Shown in pieces: positions 50,054 to 58,564 of a DNA stretch of 64,000 nucleotides. The DNA comes from an uncultured Dorea sp. (GTDB lineage: Bacteria > Bacillota_A > Clostridia > Lachnospirales > Lachnospiraceae). The notes beneath the pieces are model-generated. The model did no database searches. It saw only the letters and a list, made by a program, of their open reading frames with translations, and was not told the DNA's origin. Location: positions 372,248-436,247 of the forward strand of contig CAJTRM010000001.1 of the NCBI GenBank assembly GCA_910578865.1, given 5' to 3'. Numbering within the stretch: the stretch's first letter is position 1; each line of letters opens with the position of its first letter. Position numbers and translations under genes: made by a program.

Positions 50054-52234
50054 TTAGTTTACATATTGCAGTATTAACTGCCAGATTTCCTGTTTTTCCT
50101 GGCCCAATGCCCATGCGGCCGTACCTGCCAGCTTATTGTCCTTCATAAGCTTAAGCTTTGGCCCCAGAGACTTTTCATCCTCAAGCCAGATCTTATAAGT
50201 CTTGTCTCCCGACGTCCATGTCGCAAAATTCTGCTGGGCATCTTCGTCCCAGGTAATCTCTGCACCTGCTTCAGACACCTTGGCCGCAGCACTCGACATT
50301 GTAAGCGCCTCACTGGAAACCTTCACCGGATATTCTGCTGCATCTGTTCCTGCCTCTTCCGCCAGCTCCGCCTCTGTCTTCGGAGTCTCCTCCCACAGAC
50401 GTGTAAAGAACGGGATACCGCTGATCACTTTCTCAGCAGGCACTTCTTTCAAAGTATTTTCAATGCCTTCCTTTACAAAATTATAGGATGACACGGAACC
50501 TGATTCCGGCGAACCTGCATAATGCTCGTCATAACCCATGATGATTACGTAATCTGCCACAACGCCCTGCTCTTTGCGGTTGTACTGCTGATTGTAACCC
50601 TTAGGCACATAATTGTCTACAGACAGTACCAGCCCATTCTGCCGGCATCTGACGGATAATTCGCGGACAAACTGGATGTAGTGCTCTCCGCACTCCTCTG
50701 AAATCTTCTCAAAGTCCACATTGATCCCGTCGATCCCTGTCTGCAGCGCCTCAGCAATCAACTGATTAATAAGGTTCTCACGCCTTGAAGTATAGCTTAA
50801 AAATGCAAAGGATTCATCATACGAATTAATTCCGCCGTCGAAATCCCGGACAGTCGCCCATACTTCTATATTGGACTGGTGTGCATAATTTACATATTCC
50901 GACGAGGAAATAGATTCCAGATTACCCTCGATATCTTTCACATGATACCAGGTCGGCGCAATTGTTGTAAGCCCCTTGGTCTCTGCAATCTTCTGAAGCA
51001 CGCCGCTGTTTGCCTTGCTGTTCGTTACATTGTGCCATGCCAGATTGATAATATAATCCTTTTTGATGCCTGTAAATTCCTGCTCTTCAAAATCTCTTGA
51101 GATTGTTTTTGTCTCTTCATTTTTCAGTGCGCTGCTTTTAATATAGCCGATAAACCCATCTTTTGTACGGATCTTCTTCCAGTTGGCCTCACTCTCAATG
51201 ATCGTAACCTCATCTTTTTTGCTGACGTCGGCAAGTACGGGACTCTTGACTCCGCCCCTGTATCGTACCTGGGTATTTTTCTTCACCTGGGCAACCTTCG
51301 TTTTACCCCAGTCGCTGACAATCATTACACGGCCCGGATCATCATATACTTCATATTCCATATTAGTATACTGCTGAATAAAATCCAGGGCAATGTATGC
51401 TGTGCTTCCTTCCGTTTTTAAAATAACATAGTTTTCGCTCTGCTTATCCTTAGAAATCGTATAATCCTTGCTTCCCACCTCCACAGACACCATATCCTTC
51501 GGAAGAGTATATAACAGGACATTCTCATTCGGATCCCAGTAAAACCGATTATTAATATGATCACGTACGGTTTCATACTGAACATAAGCCTTCCCGTCAG
51601 ATATCATTCCGTTGGCTTCCACAATCTCATTATTTACAATGATTGCAAGCTGGCCCTCTTCTTCTATTCCATAATATTTTTTCAAATCCGCTTTTTCCCG
51701 GGAAGGACTATATTTCTTCCACAGGATCATGCCTGCCACTGCTGCTATCAGTAATATGATCAAAAAGGCGGTCCTTAAAACCATATTCCTTTTTCTTTTT
51801 CTTCTGGACTGCGGCCTTCTGGCGCTCTGCTTACGGTTTCCTGACGATACCGTTCTTCTTCCCGGCCTGCTTCCTGCGGCGCGGTTTCCTGATGCGCGCC
51901 CTCCTGCCGGACGGTTCCCTGCCGGGCGCCCGCCTCTCGGGCGGTCTCCTGCTGCCGGATTACTTCCTGTCGGATTGCTTCCTTCCGGATCATTTCCTGT
52001 CGGACGACTTCCTGCGGCACGGCCTGTTGTCAGATTGCTTCCTGTCGGACGACTTCCTGCGGCACGGCCTGTTGTCAGATTGCTTCCTGTCGGACGGCTC
52101 CCCGCGGCACGGCCTGCTGCCGGATTGCTTCCTGGATTGCTTCCTGTCGGACGGCTCCCCGCGCTTCTTCCTGTCAGGTTAGTTCTCAACGGGCGGTCTG
52201 CAACTGTGCGGCGTTTTATATCTTTTTCTTCCAT
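50054..52234 (-). CDS. GH18 glycosyl hydrolase with SH3 domain and repetitive basic N-terminus
   Basis: A 726-aa type II membrane protein. About 150 cytoplasmic residues of Gly/Ser/Arg/Pro/Asn repeats (period GSRPTGSNLTTGRAA) precede helix MVLRTAFLIILLIAAVAGMI. Outside follow a stalk-like domain (AIIVNNEIVEANGMISDGKAYVQ), an SH3 domain (TQVRYRGGVKSPVLADVSKKDEVTII) and a GH18 barrel with catalytic DGINVDFEKIS. Related enzymes (YaaH/SleL) cut spore cortex or peptidoglycan; some are inactive binders. Here the acid Glu is present. GGAGG precedes the ATG. Confidence 0.88.
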   Translation of the reverse strand: MEEKDIKRRTVADRPLRTNLTGRSAGSRPTGSNPGSNPAAGRAAGSRPTGSNLTTGRAAGSRPTGSNLTTGRAAGSRPTGNDPEGSNPTGSNPAAGDRPRGGRPAGNRPAGGRASGNRAAGSRPGRRTVSSGNRKQSARRPQSRRKRKRNMVLRTAFLIILLIAAVAGMILWKKYSPSREKADLKKYYGIEEEGQLAIIVNNEIVEANGMISDGKAYVQYETVRDHINNRFYWDPNENVLLYTLPKDMVSVEVGSKDYTISKDKQSENYVILKTEGSTAYIALDFIQQYTNMEYEVYDDPGRVMIVSDWGKTKVAQVKKNTQVRYRGGVKSPVLADVSKKDEVTIIESEANWKKIRTKDGFIGYIKSSALKNEETKTISRDFEEQEFTGIKKDYIINLAWHNVTNSKANSGVLQKIAETKGLTTIAPTWYHVKDIEGNLESISSSEYVNYAHQSNIEVWATVRDFDGGINSYDESFAFLSYTSRRENLINQLIAEALQTGIDGINVDFEKISEECGEHYIQFVRELSVRCRQNGLVLSVDNYVPKGYNQQYNRKEQGVVADYVIIMGYDEHYAGSPESGSVSSYNFVKEGIENTLKEVPAEKVISGIPFFTRLWEETPKTEAELAEEAGTDAAEYPVKVSSEALTMSSAAAKVSEAGAEITWDEDAQQNFATWTSGDKTYKIWLEDEKSLGPKLKLMKDNKLAGTAAWALGQEKQEIWQLILQYVN
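52021..52165. repeat. 45-bp tandem coding repeat in the GH18 gene
   Basis: Units begin at 52021, 52066 and 52111 (GGCCTG...GCGGCAC), the first two nearly identical and the third shortened and diverged. They encode 15-residue blocks in the cytoplasmic tail and keep frame when copy number changes. Confidence 0.85.
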
Positions 52235-52330
52235 GCTGCACCTCCTACTAGACCCTATTATAGCAAAACATACGACCTACGTCATTATTTATTTCGACAT
52301 TTTCTCACAATTCGAGGGGTATTTACATTC

Positions 52331-52555
52331 TCATTTTTTTGTTGGTACGTTATAAAAGCACAGTTCTTCCACATCTCCTTTGTCATTCAGCACATAATCA
52401 CGCATGTAAGCCACGTCTTCCCGCATAATATGTGCCTGTACGATCTGCATGGGGCTGGCGGGCAGATCATTCAGCAGTATGTCTACCCCCCTTTCTTCGT
52501 AACCTGTCAGCTCTGTAAACAGGCTGTACGCTTGCTGTTTCTGATGATCTCCCAT
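52331..52555 (-). CDS. Unknown 74-aa protein
   Basis: A small soluble protein, MGDHQKQQAYSLFTELT at the start, with LLNDLPASPMQIVQAHIMREDVAYMRDYVLND in the middle and LCFYNVPTKK at the end. GGAGG lies 6 bases before the ATG, so translation is likely. I recognise no family. It is followed by the GH18 gene 97 bases on, with no obvious terminator between, and could share its transcript. Confidence 0.65.
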   Translation of the reverse strand: MGDHQKQQAYSLFTELTGYEERGVDILLNDLPASPMQIVQAHIMREDVAYMRDYVLNDKGDVEELCFYNVPTKK

Positions 52556-53013
52556 AGATTCCCTCCTTTTTGATGCAAAAAATGATAACTATGACTGCAT
52601 TTACATATATTGGCACCAAAAGAAAATGCTGTGATACACCTTTGCCATATGTACAGTGAAACACTAAAAGACAGCTTTTGCACCATTATTTTATTTCATC
52701 GTATTTTACTGATTGTCTGATTATATATTTTCTGTGATATTCATGTCTGACCCGACATATAAATGATTAGCTCTATTGACTGTTTTATTGATTGTTTTAG
52801 AAAAAAGATTTTTTATCCATAACAGGAATTGAAAACTTGAAAAATTATCCCTCCTTTGTTCTAAGAACATAGTTATCAGGGAAAACTATCTTTTAGTATC
52901 GTCAATTATATCTGAAAGGATTTTAAAACTCAAGTCCTTTTTTCAATTTATATTATTTTTATTTAACATCCCACATGTTCTATGCTATACTAAACTAGAA
53001 GGAAGTGATGAAT
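52556..53013. other. Intergenic region with the mecA promoter
   Basis: About 450 AT-rich bases between divergent genes. Near its right end TTAACA (52963-52968), 17 bases, TATACT (52986-52991) form the likely mecA promoter, 22 bases before the mecA start. No other gene, repeat or hairpin of note was seen. Confidence 0.6.
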
Positions 53014-53763
53014 ATGAAAATTGAAAAACTCAATGACAATCAGATACGCTGTACACTCACGCGTGCTGATTTAGCCGAGCGCCAGCTTCAGTTAAGTGAA
53101 CTGGCTTATGGAACCGAAAAGGCAAAGTCACTTTTCCATGATATGATGCAGCAGGCAGCTTTTGAATTTGGTTTTGAAGCGGAAGACATCCCTCTTATGA
53201 TCGAGGCGATTCCGGCTTCTTCTGATTCAATTGTTCTGATAATTACTAAAGTTGAAGACCCGGAAGAACTGGATACCCGGTTCTCGAAATTCTCTCCGTC
53301 CCCGGGCGGTGACCCGGATTCCCGAAAGAATGCGGCGCTGGACAAATTAGAAGGGGCTGAGACACTCCTCAACCTGCTCGGCAAAGTAAAAGAAAAAATG
53401 GATGCGGCAAATGAAAAAAAGGATTCTCAGAAGGAGCCCGACAAAGAAGAGGACAAAGAATCCGCCAAATCTACCCTCCGTTTATTTTCTTTCATGACAA
53501 TGGACAATGTGCTTCAGGCATGCCATCTGCTTGGCGGAATGTATACCGGTTCCAACACCTTATATAAGGATCACGCCGAAGATCTGTATATACTGGCGCT
53601 GACTCAGTCAGAGCATTCAACCAATGATTTTAACCGCATCTGCAATATGCTGACAGAATTCGGTACATTAGAGAAAACCTCCGGCATGGCTCTTGCTTTT
53701 TTAGAAGAACACTGCGAGATCCTTGTATCTGCAGATGCAGTACAGAAACTGGCTGCAATTTAA
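53014..53763 (+). CDS. mecA: Adaptor protein MecA
   Basis: Substrate adaptor of the ClpC/ClpP protease. The 249-aa protein has the N-terminal substrate-binding part (MKIEKLNDNQIRCTLTRADLAERQLQLSELAYGTEKAKSLFHDMMQQA), an acidic Lys/Asp/Glu linker (DAANEKKDSQKEPDKEEDKES) and the ClpC-binding C-terminal domain (LFSFMTMDNVLQACHLLGG, LYKDHAEDLYILAL, LEEHCEILVSADAVQKL). Start: ATG 53014 after AAGGAAG; upstream GTG/ATG codons at 53005 and 53008 lie in the ribosome site. Confidence 0.93.
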   Translation: MKIEKLNDNQIRCTLTRADLAERQLQLSELAYGTEKAKSLFHDMMQQAAFEFGFEAEDIPLMIEAIPASSDSIVLIITKVEDPEELDTRFSKFSPSPGGDPDSRKNAALDKLEGAETLLNLLGKVKEKMDAANEKKDSQKEPDKEEDKESAKSTLRLFSFMTMDNVLQACHLLGGMYTGSNTLYKDHAEDLYILALTQSEHSTNDFNRICNMLTEFGTLEKTSGMALAFLEEHCEILVSADAVQKLAAI

Positions 53764-53810
53764 AACCAAATAAAAGATTTCTATTTCCGGAGCATGATAT
53801 CCGGAAAGAA

Positions 53811-53845
53811 AAACAGGATACAAACTTTACAGCTGCATCCTGTTT
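53811..53845 (+). terminator. Terminator of mecA
   Basis: AAACAGGAT (53811-53819) pairs with ATCCTGTTT (53837-53845), followed by TTTT. A second small hairpin (TTTCCGG...CCGGAAA, about 53784-53807) precedes it. Confidence 0.8.
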
Positions 53846-53885
53846 TTTTATTGGCTGTAATATTCTCAACCTTTGGCCTCCGTCA

Positions 53886-54107
53886 CTATCCCTGACTTGC
53901 TTCAATAGTAGCATTCAGTTTCGCGATCAGAAGATCCGGATCAATTCCATGTCCCATAGCTCCCTGCTCAATAGATTCCATCTGAGAATGCGGACAACCG
54001 ATACATCCCATACCTAATTCCATCAAGTCATCTACGATTTTTGGACATTTGTCATAATAAGTCATAAGCAGCTCACCAAAAGTCATATCCTTTGTAACAT
54101 ATGCCAT
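53886..54107 (-). CDS. DUF1858 domain protein
   Basis: A 73-aa protein made of one DUF1858 domain: MTFGELLMTYYDKCPKIVDDLMELGMGCIGCPHSQMESIEQGAMGHGIDPDLLIAKLN. The CIGC pair and nearby His suggest a redox or metal site; family members often accompany hybrid-cluster or other iron-sulfur proteins. AAGGAGG precedes the ATG, under promoter TTTACA-17-TATAAT (54169-54164 and 54146-54141, minus strand). It stands alone. Confidence 0.88.
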   Translation of the reverse strand: MAYVTKDMTFGELLMTYYDKCPKIVDDLMELGMGCIGCPHSQMESIEQGAMGHGIDPDLLIAKLNATIEASQG

Positions 54108-54509
54108 GTGTAACGCCTCCTTTTCCTTTCAGTGCTATTTATTATATCCGCTTTTTTTCATTGTGTAAACATTTTAATTGAATTTCCTCATAATTTTTGA
54201 TTTCTCAAATGTCAATATGATTTTCCTTTTTTTTCGACAAAACTCTATTTTTATCACAACTTCACAAAACGCCCGTTCTTTTATTTACCTTGAATAATCC
54301 CCCAAATTTCTGCATTTTAATGTGGATAATGTGGATAATTATTGTGAATCGACACTTTTTCCACCTTTTTTTGCCTTTTTGATGTGGATAAGTAGGATAA
54401 TTACTATTTCCATTTTTTTACATATTTTTACATTTTTGTCTATTTTGTATAATAGGGCGAAGCAACTTTTTCATTGCCCCGCCCTGTTTAAAAATACTCT
54501 AACCCTCTT
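54108..54509. other. AT-rich intergenic region with three DnaA boxes
   Basis: Perfect TGTGGATAA 9-mers occur at 54321-54329, 54330-54338 (head-to-tail, no gap) and 54383-54391, all in one orientation, in a very AT-rich stretch of T-runs. A near-match (TTATCACAA) lies at about 54253. The right end holds a GC hairpin (AGGGCGAAGCAA with TTGCCCCGCCCT, about 54453-54486; G-U pairs on the minus strand) that may terminate the NlpC/P60 gene. The DUF1858 promoter is at the left end. No reading frame is convincing. Confidence 0.6.
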
Positions 54510-55382
54510 TTAAATTAATCTTCTCACTGTAATAATATTGGTATAGGTAGCCGGCAGGATACCAATTCCTTTTCTGCTGTTAATTGCGTTTACAATTTGT
54601 CCGTCTCCCATATAAATCCCGACGTGACCGTCATAACAAACAATATCCCCAGGAATTGCTTCACTGTAGCTTACTCCTCTTCCGGAGCTTCTCATTTCAC
54701 CGGAAGTCCTCGGGAGAGTGATCCCGAAATGCTTATAAACAGATTGTACAAAACCGGAACAGTCCGCACCATTGGTCAGGCTTGTTCCTCCCCAGACGTA
54801 AGGATTGCCGATAAACTGACACGCATAGTCAACAACAGCCTGTCCCGTCCCTGCCATCTGTTCTGCCTCTTCCTTAGCCTCTTCAGCCAGCCGTGCTTCT
54901 TCCTCTTCTCTGGATTCGGCGTAAGTAAAAGATTCCTCGGGCGCGGCTTGTGTTTCTTCAATAATTTCCTGCGCCTTTTCTTCTGCGTTCTTTCCTATTA
55001 TAATATAGTCAGAACAGACATATCCTGTTACGTCTCCGGATCTGACCGGGGTCCATTCCCCTACCGGGCCGATAATCTCTGCCGCATAATCGGGATATAA
55101 TTTTCCGACCCACTCACTCTCCTTCGTTGGTTCACTTCTTATATAAAGAAATGATTGTACATCGGCAAACGCCATATCTAAATACTCGCCCTTTTCAGTA
55201 GGTACCAGATAGTCCTCCACCTGTATCTCTTTTTCAGAAGAATAACAGTCACTCAATACCTCTTCAATGCCGACGCTTGGCAGAACTGTCTCTGTATCTG
55301 AGGCCTGCGCTGTGACAGAAAATCCGGCAAATGCACCTGAAAAAGTAACCAGAAACAATCCTTTTTTAAGAATAGAATCCAT
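54510..55382 (-). CDS. Secreted SH3-NlpC/P60 peptidoglycan endopeptidase
   Basis: A 290-aa exported cell-wall hydrolase. Signal peptide KKGLFLVTFSGAFAGFSVTAQA; an SH3b domain around residues 65-130 (FLYIRSEPTKESEWVGKLYPD, YVCSDYIIIG); a charged helical linker (EEEEARLAEEAKEEAEQ); and a C-terminal NlpC/P60 domain with catalytic Cys in NGADCSGFVQSVYKHFG and His in YDGHVGIYMGDG, ending in an Asn-containing AINSRKGIGI. GGAGGGAG precedes the ATG. Confidence 0.93.
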   Translation of the reverse strand: MDSILKKGLFLVTFSGAFAGFSVTAQASDTETVLPSVGIEEVLSDCYSSEKEIQVEDYLVPTEKGEYLDMAFADVQSFLYIRSEPTKESEWVGKLYPDYAAEIIGPVGEWTPVRSGDVTGYVCSDYIIIGKNAEEKAQEIIEETQAAPEESFTYAESREEEEARLAEEAKEEAEQMAGTGQAVVDYACQFIGNPYVWGGTSLTNGADCSGFVQSVYKHFGITLPRTSGEMRSSGRGVSYSEAIPGDIVCYDGHVGIYMGDGQIVNAINSRKGIGILPATYTNIITVRRLI

Positions 55383-55585
55383 AAACTCCCTCCTTTATGT
55401 TTTCTTATCTTTTGTAAATATTACAGAATTGTTACATATGTTACGTGAATATTATATCATCTATTCAAACAAAGTCAAGCCCATATTTACATGTTTTTGT
55501 CGTCATATTCCGCGCATATATGGTAAATTTTTACATTTGCTCATATGCAAATTTATTACGAAATGTTACAATTCAAAACAATTCG

Positions 55586-55639
55586 TTGACAACTGTTGCA
55601 TCCTGTTTTATAATAATCACGATAACTGTTACTATTATT
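55586..55639 (+). promoter_or_regulatory. Promoter and possible operator of perR-like gene
   Basis: TTGACA (55586-55591), 17 bases, TATAAT (55609-55614): consensus. Just downstream AATAAT, GATAACTGTTACT and ATTATT (55612-55639) make an imperfect inverted repeat that shares the TAACNNTTACT core with the operator-like palindrome before the rubrerythrin gene, suggesting autoregulation. Confidence 0.6.
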
Positions 55640-55653
55640 GAAGGGAGAAATAA

Positions 55654-56049
55654 ATGGCTACCTTAAAATACAGCAAACAGAGAGCTTCTATTAAAGAGTA
55701 TCTGCTGCATACAAAAGAACATCCTACCGCCGATACCGTATATCTTCATATTAAAGAAGAATTTCCGCACATCAGCCTGGGAACTGTATACCGCAACCTG
55801 AATCTTCTTACAGATACCGGCGATATTATAAAGATTACAACCCCCAACGGAGGAGACCGGTTTGACGGGTGCACCAGACCGCATTATCATATTGTATGCA
55901 GCACTTGCGGTGAGGTATATGATCTGGAACTCGGAGAAGAACATTTCCACAGCCTGAACCGGCTGGCAGAACAGCATTTTGTGGGATCCATTGATTCCCA
56001 CACTGCATTATTCTATGGAACTTGCCCCGAATGCATGAAAGAAAAATAA
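55654..56049 (+). CDS. perR: Fur family regulator, PerR-like
   Basis: A 131-aa metal-dependent repressor. N-terminal winged helix (QRASIKEYLLHTKEHPTADTVYLHIKEEFPHISLGTVYRNLNLLTDTGDIIKI) and C-terminal dimer domain with HYHIVCSTCGEVYDLEL and FYGTCPECMKEK, the two CxxC zinc motifs of Fur/PerR. Placement directly before two rubrerythrin genes favours a PerR-type peroxide sensor over Fur or Zur. GGGAG precedes the ATG. Confidence 0.88.
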   Translation: MATLKYSKQRASIKEYLLHTKEHPTADTVYLHIKEEFPHISLGTVYRNLNLLTDTGDIIKITTPNGGDRFDGCTRPHYHIVCSTCGEVYDLELGEEHFHSLNRLAEQHFVGSIDSHTALFYGTCPECMKEK

Positions 56050-56077
56050 CAGCAGCAGAACTTTTAAAAAAATATAG

Positions 56078-56133
56078 TTGACAAGCTGAAATAATTATGG
56101 TAACTTAATATCAGTAACAATTACTAATATTAA
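56078..56133 (+). promoter_or_regulatory. Rubrerythrin promoter with 29-bp operator palindrome
   Basis: TTGACA (56078-56083) lies 17 bases before TAACTT (56101-56106). Arms TTAATATCAGTAA (56105-56117) and TTACTAATATTAA (56121-56133) are inverted repeats with one mismatch around CAA. The palindrome covers the -10 edge and start-site region, the place a repressor would block. Probable PerR-like target; inferred. Confidence 0.7.
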
Positions 56134-56163
56134 AATTTATAAATTAAAAAGGAGACCTTAACT

Positions 56164-56706
56164 ATGAAAAAATTCGTATGTACAGTATGTGGTTACGTTC
56201 ATGAAGGAGATTCAGCACCGGAGAAATGTCCGACTTGTGGTGTTGGAGCTGATAAGTTTAAAGAGCAGACAGGTGAGAGAGAGTGGGCTGCCGAGCACGT
56301 TGTAGGCGTTGCCAAAGGTGTAAGCGAGGATATCCTTGCTGACTTAAGAGCTAACTTTGAGGGAGAGTGCTCTGAAGTAGGTATGTACCTTGCAATGGCA
56401 AGAGTTGCTCACAGAGAAGGCTATCCTGAGATTGGTTTATACTGGGAAAAAGCTGCTTATGAAGAGGCAGAGCACGCTGCTAAGTTCGCAGAATTACTTG
56501 GTGAGGTTGTAACTGACAGCACAAAGAAAAACCTTGAGATGAGAGTTGACGCTGAAAACGGTGCAACAGCAGGTAAGTTTGATCTTGCTAAACGTGCAAA
56601 GGCTGCTAACCTTGACGCTATTCACGATACTGTTCATGAGATGGCAAGAGACGAAGCAAGACACGGAAAAGCATTTGAAGGTCTTCTCAAGAGATATTTT
56701 GGCTAA
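56164..56706 (+). CDS. Reverse rubrerythrin
   Basis: A 180-aa non-haem di-iron peroxidase with the rubredoxin domain first (FVCTVCGYVHEGDSAPEKCPTCGVGADKFK; four Cys for iron), then the four-helix di-iron domain (ANFEGECSEVGMYLAMARVAHREGYPEIGLYWEKAAYEEAEHAAKFAELLGE and HEMARDEARHGKAFEGLL with ExxH motifs). This reversed order defines revRbr, which reduces H2O2 in anaerobes. AAGGAG precedes the ATG. Codon use is biased to GCT, GTT and AGA, unlike its neighbours, as for a highly expressed gene. Confidence 0.95.
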   Translation: MKKFVCTVCGYVHEGDSAPEKCPTCGVGADKFKEQTGEREWAAEHVVGVAKGVSEDILADLRANFEGECSEVGMYLAMARVAHREGYPEIGLYWEKAAYEEAEHAAKFAELLGEVVTDSTKKNLEMRVDAENGATAGKFDLAKRAKAANLDAIHDTVHEMARDEARHGKAFEGLLKRYFG

Positions 56707-56785
56707 GATAATGCAATAAGCTTAACAGACACCGGGGTGCGGCACAAGTTCGCACCCTTTATCAATATCAATGGAGGAAAAAAAA

Positions 56786-57322
56786 ATGTCAAAATACGCA
56801 GGAACAAAAACAGAAAAAAACTTAATGGAAGCATTTGCAGGTGAATCACAGGCCCGCAACAAATATACCTATTATGCTTCCGCCGCAAGAAAAGCCGGTT
56901 TTGTGCAGATGGCAAATATTTTTGAAGAGACTGCCAATCAGGAAAAGGAACATGCTAAGATGTGGTTCAAAGAGTTCCATGGAATCGGCAGCGTTGAAGA
57001 AAATCTTGAGGACGCTGCTGCCGGAGAAAACTTTGAATGGACAGACATGTATAAGCGCATGGCTCAGGAAGCACGGGAAGAAGGATTTGAGGATCTGGCA
57101 GCAAAATTTGAAGGCGTAGCAGAGGTTGAAGCTGCCCACGAAAAACGCTACAACAAATTGCTGGAAAGCTATAAGAGCGGAACCACCTTCAAAGGCGACG
57201 CACCTCTTGGCTGGAAATGTAATAACTGCGGATATATCCATATAGGTGAAGAAGCTCCGGAGGAGTGTCCTGTATGTGCACACCCGCGTGCTCACTTTGA
57301 AAGAAAAACAGAAAATTACTAA
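56786..57322 (+). CDS. rbr: Rubrerythrin
   Basis: A 178-aa peroxidase in classical order: di-iron domain first (TEKNLMEAFAGESQARNKYTYYASAARKAGF, FEETANQEKEHAKMWFK, VAEVEAAHEKRYNKLLE; ExxH ligands), then rubredoxin (WKCNNCGYIHIGEEAPEECPVCAHPRAHF). Start: ATG 56786 with GGAGG about 7 bases upstream; the ATG at 56771 is in the ribosome site. Probably co-transcribed with the reverse rubrerythrin, giving two peroxidases of opposite domain order in one unit. Confidence 0.96.
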   Translation: MSKYAGTKTEKNLMEAFAGESQARNKYTYYASAARKAGFVQMANIFEETANQEKEHAKMWFKEFHGIGSVEENLEDAAAGENFEWTDMYKRMAQEAREEGFEDLAAKFEGVAEVEAAHEKRYNKLLESYKSGTTFKGDAPLGWKCNNCGYIHIGEEAPEECPVCAHPRAHFERKTENY

Positions 57323-57324
57323 AA

Positions 57325-57378
57325 ATTCAGGGGTTTGCTGCCGTCTTTATTTCACGGCACCGGCAAACCCCTGAATTC
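57325..57378. terminator. Bidirectional terminator after rbr
   Basis: AATTCAGGGGTTTGC (57325-57339) pairs with GCAAACCCCTGAATT (57364-57378), 15 bp, with inner GCCG/CGGC pairing, between convergent genes. Confidence 0.8.
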
Positions 57379-57403
57379 TATATTACATCTGTATTCTTCA
57401 AGA

Positions 57404-58564
57404 TCAGACAATCTCTCTCGGATCTATCTTCCTCTGTTTTAGCTTCAGATAAACAATCTCACGGAACAAAGCATATATTACTGAAACAATGGGGATAAAT
57501 ATCAGCATTCCCACAATCCCCATCAGGCTGGCGCCGATACTTACTGCTGACAGCACCCAGATGGAAGGAAGCCCAACCGAATTCCCCACAACATGGGGAT
57601 ATATAAGATTTCCTTCTATCTGCTGCAGAACAAGGAACAGCACAATAAAAATCAACGCTTTCACCGGATCTACCATAAATATCAAAAATGCCCCCACCGC
57701 ACATCCGATAAATGCCCCGAATATCGGGATCAGCGCAGTAAATGCGATGACGATCCCGACCAGTAATGCATATGGAAGTTTCAAAAGCGCCATAGATACC
57801 ACAAACATACACCCCAGGATGATTGCTTCTACACATTGTCCTGTCAGGAAACTGGAAAATGTATTATAGGTCAGGGACAGTACCTCTACGGCAGCCTCCG
57901 CGCGTCCTCTGCGGACAAATGCAAATAAAATCTTCTTAGCCTGGATTCCCAGCCGTTCTTTCTGAAGCAAAATGTAAATTGCAAAAACAAATGCGATAAA
58001 AAATGTAGTCAGTCCGCTCACAATGCTCTTTGCCGCAGTTATTGTCGAATCTACAACACTCCCCGCACCATTTTTAAAGAACCGGAGACCTGTATCCATA
58101 ATTTTGTTCCAGTCAAATTCCAGGTCATTCACCCACTTCATGATCTCTTTGTTGCTGTGAAACATCGTTTCAGCCCAATCCTGAACCTGAGGAATAAATG
58201 CCTGGATACTTCTTCCGAGGTTTGCGAATGTATTGCCAAGCTGCGGAATCAGAATAAACATAATAATCACAACAATCCCGATCACTGCGATCAATACAAG
58301 GATCATGCTGACCGGCCGCGCAATTTTTTTAATAAAGGGCCGTTTCTCCAGTTTCTCTTCCGGAAAGAGATGCCTTTGGATAAAATTCATCGGAACATTT
58401 AATACAAACGCTATAGCTCCTCCGATAATAAACGGGAGAAATACGTGAAACGCCACCAGCAGGATATCTAAGACCACATCAAACTTCCAGAGACAAACGA
58501 CAATGATAGCCGTAAACACGATCAATTCTTTAATTTTCTTAATATTTTCCTGATTTAACTCCAT
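57404..58564 (-). CDS. AI-2E family permease
   Basis: A 386-aa membrane protein of the AI-2E (PerM/YdbI) family with about eight helices: VFLPFIIGGAIAFVLNVPM at the N-terminal pair and LTTFFIAFVFAIYILLQKERL. The conserved C-terminal block is LTGQCVEAIILGCMFVVSMALLKLPYALLVGIVIAFTALIPIFGAFIGC with QQIEGNLIYPHVVGNSVGLPSIWVL. Actual substrates vary (some are Na+/H+ antiporters), so autoinducer export is not implied. Its start overlaps the end of the P-type ATPase gene by 26 bases. Confidence 0.9.
   Translation of the reverse strand: MELNQENIKKIKELIVFTAIIVVCLWKFDVVLDILLVAFHVFLPFIIGGAIAFVLNVPMNFIQRHLFPEEKLEKRPFIKKIARPVSMILVLIAVIGIVVIIMFILIPQLGNTFANLGRSIQAFIPQVQDWAETMFHSNKEIMKWVNDLEFDWNKIMDTGLRFFKNGAGSVVDSTITAAKSIVSGLTTFFIAFVFAIYILLQKERLGIQAKKILFAFVRRGRAEAAVEVLSLTYNTFSSFLTGQCVEAIILGCMFVVSMALLKLPYALLVGIVIAFTALIPIFGAFIGCAVGAFLIFMVDPVKALIFIVLFLVLQQIEGNLIYPHVVGNSVGLPSIWVLSAVSIGASLMGIVGMLIFIPIVSVIYALFREIVYLKLKQRKIDPREIV

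Noticed and set aside
52021..52165. Regular 45-bp repeats considered as a CRISPR array
   Set aside because: Units are contiguous without unique spacers, lie in frame within a coding sequence, and no cas genes are present.
54321..54391. DnaA-box cluster considered as the chromosomal origin
   Set aside because: No dnaA, dnaN, recF or rpmH gene nearby and no visible unwinding-element array; kept only as a DnaA-box cluster.
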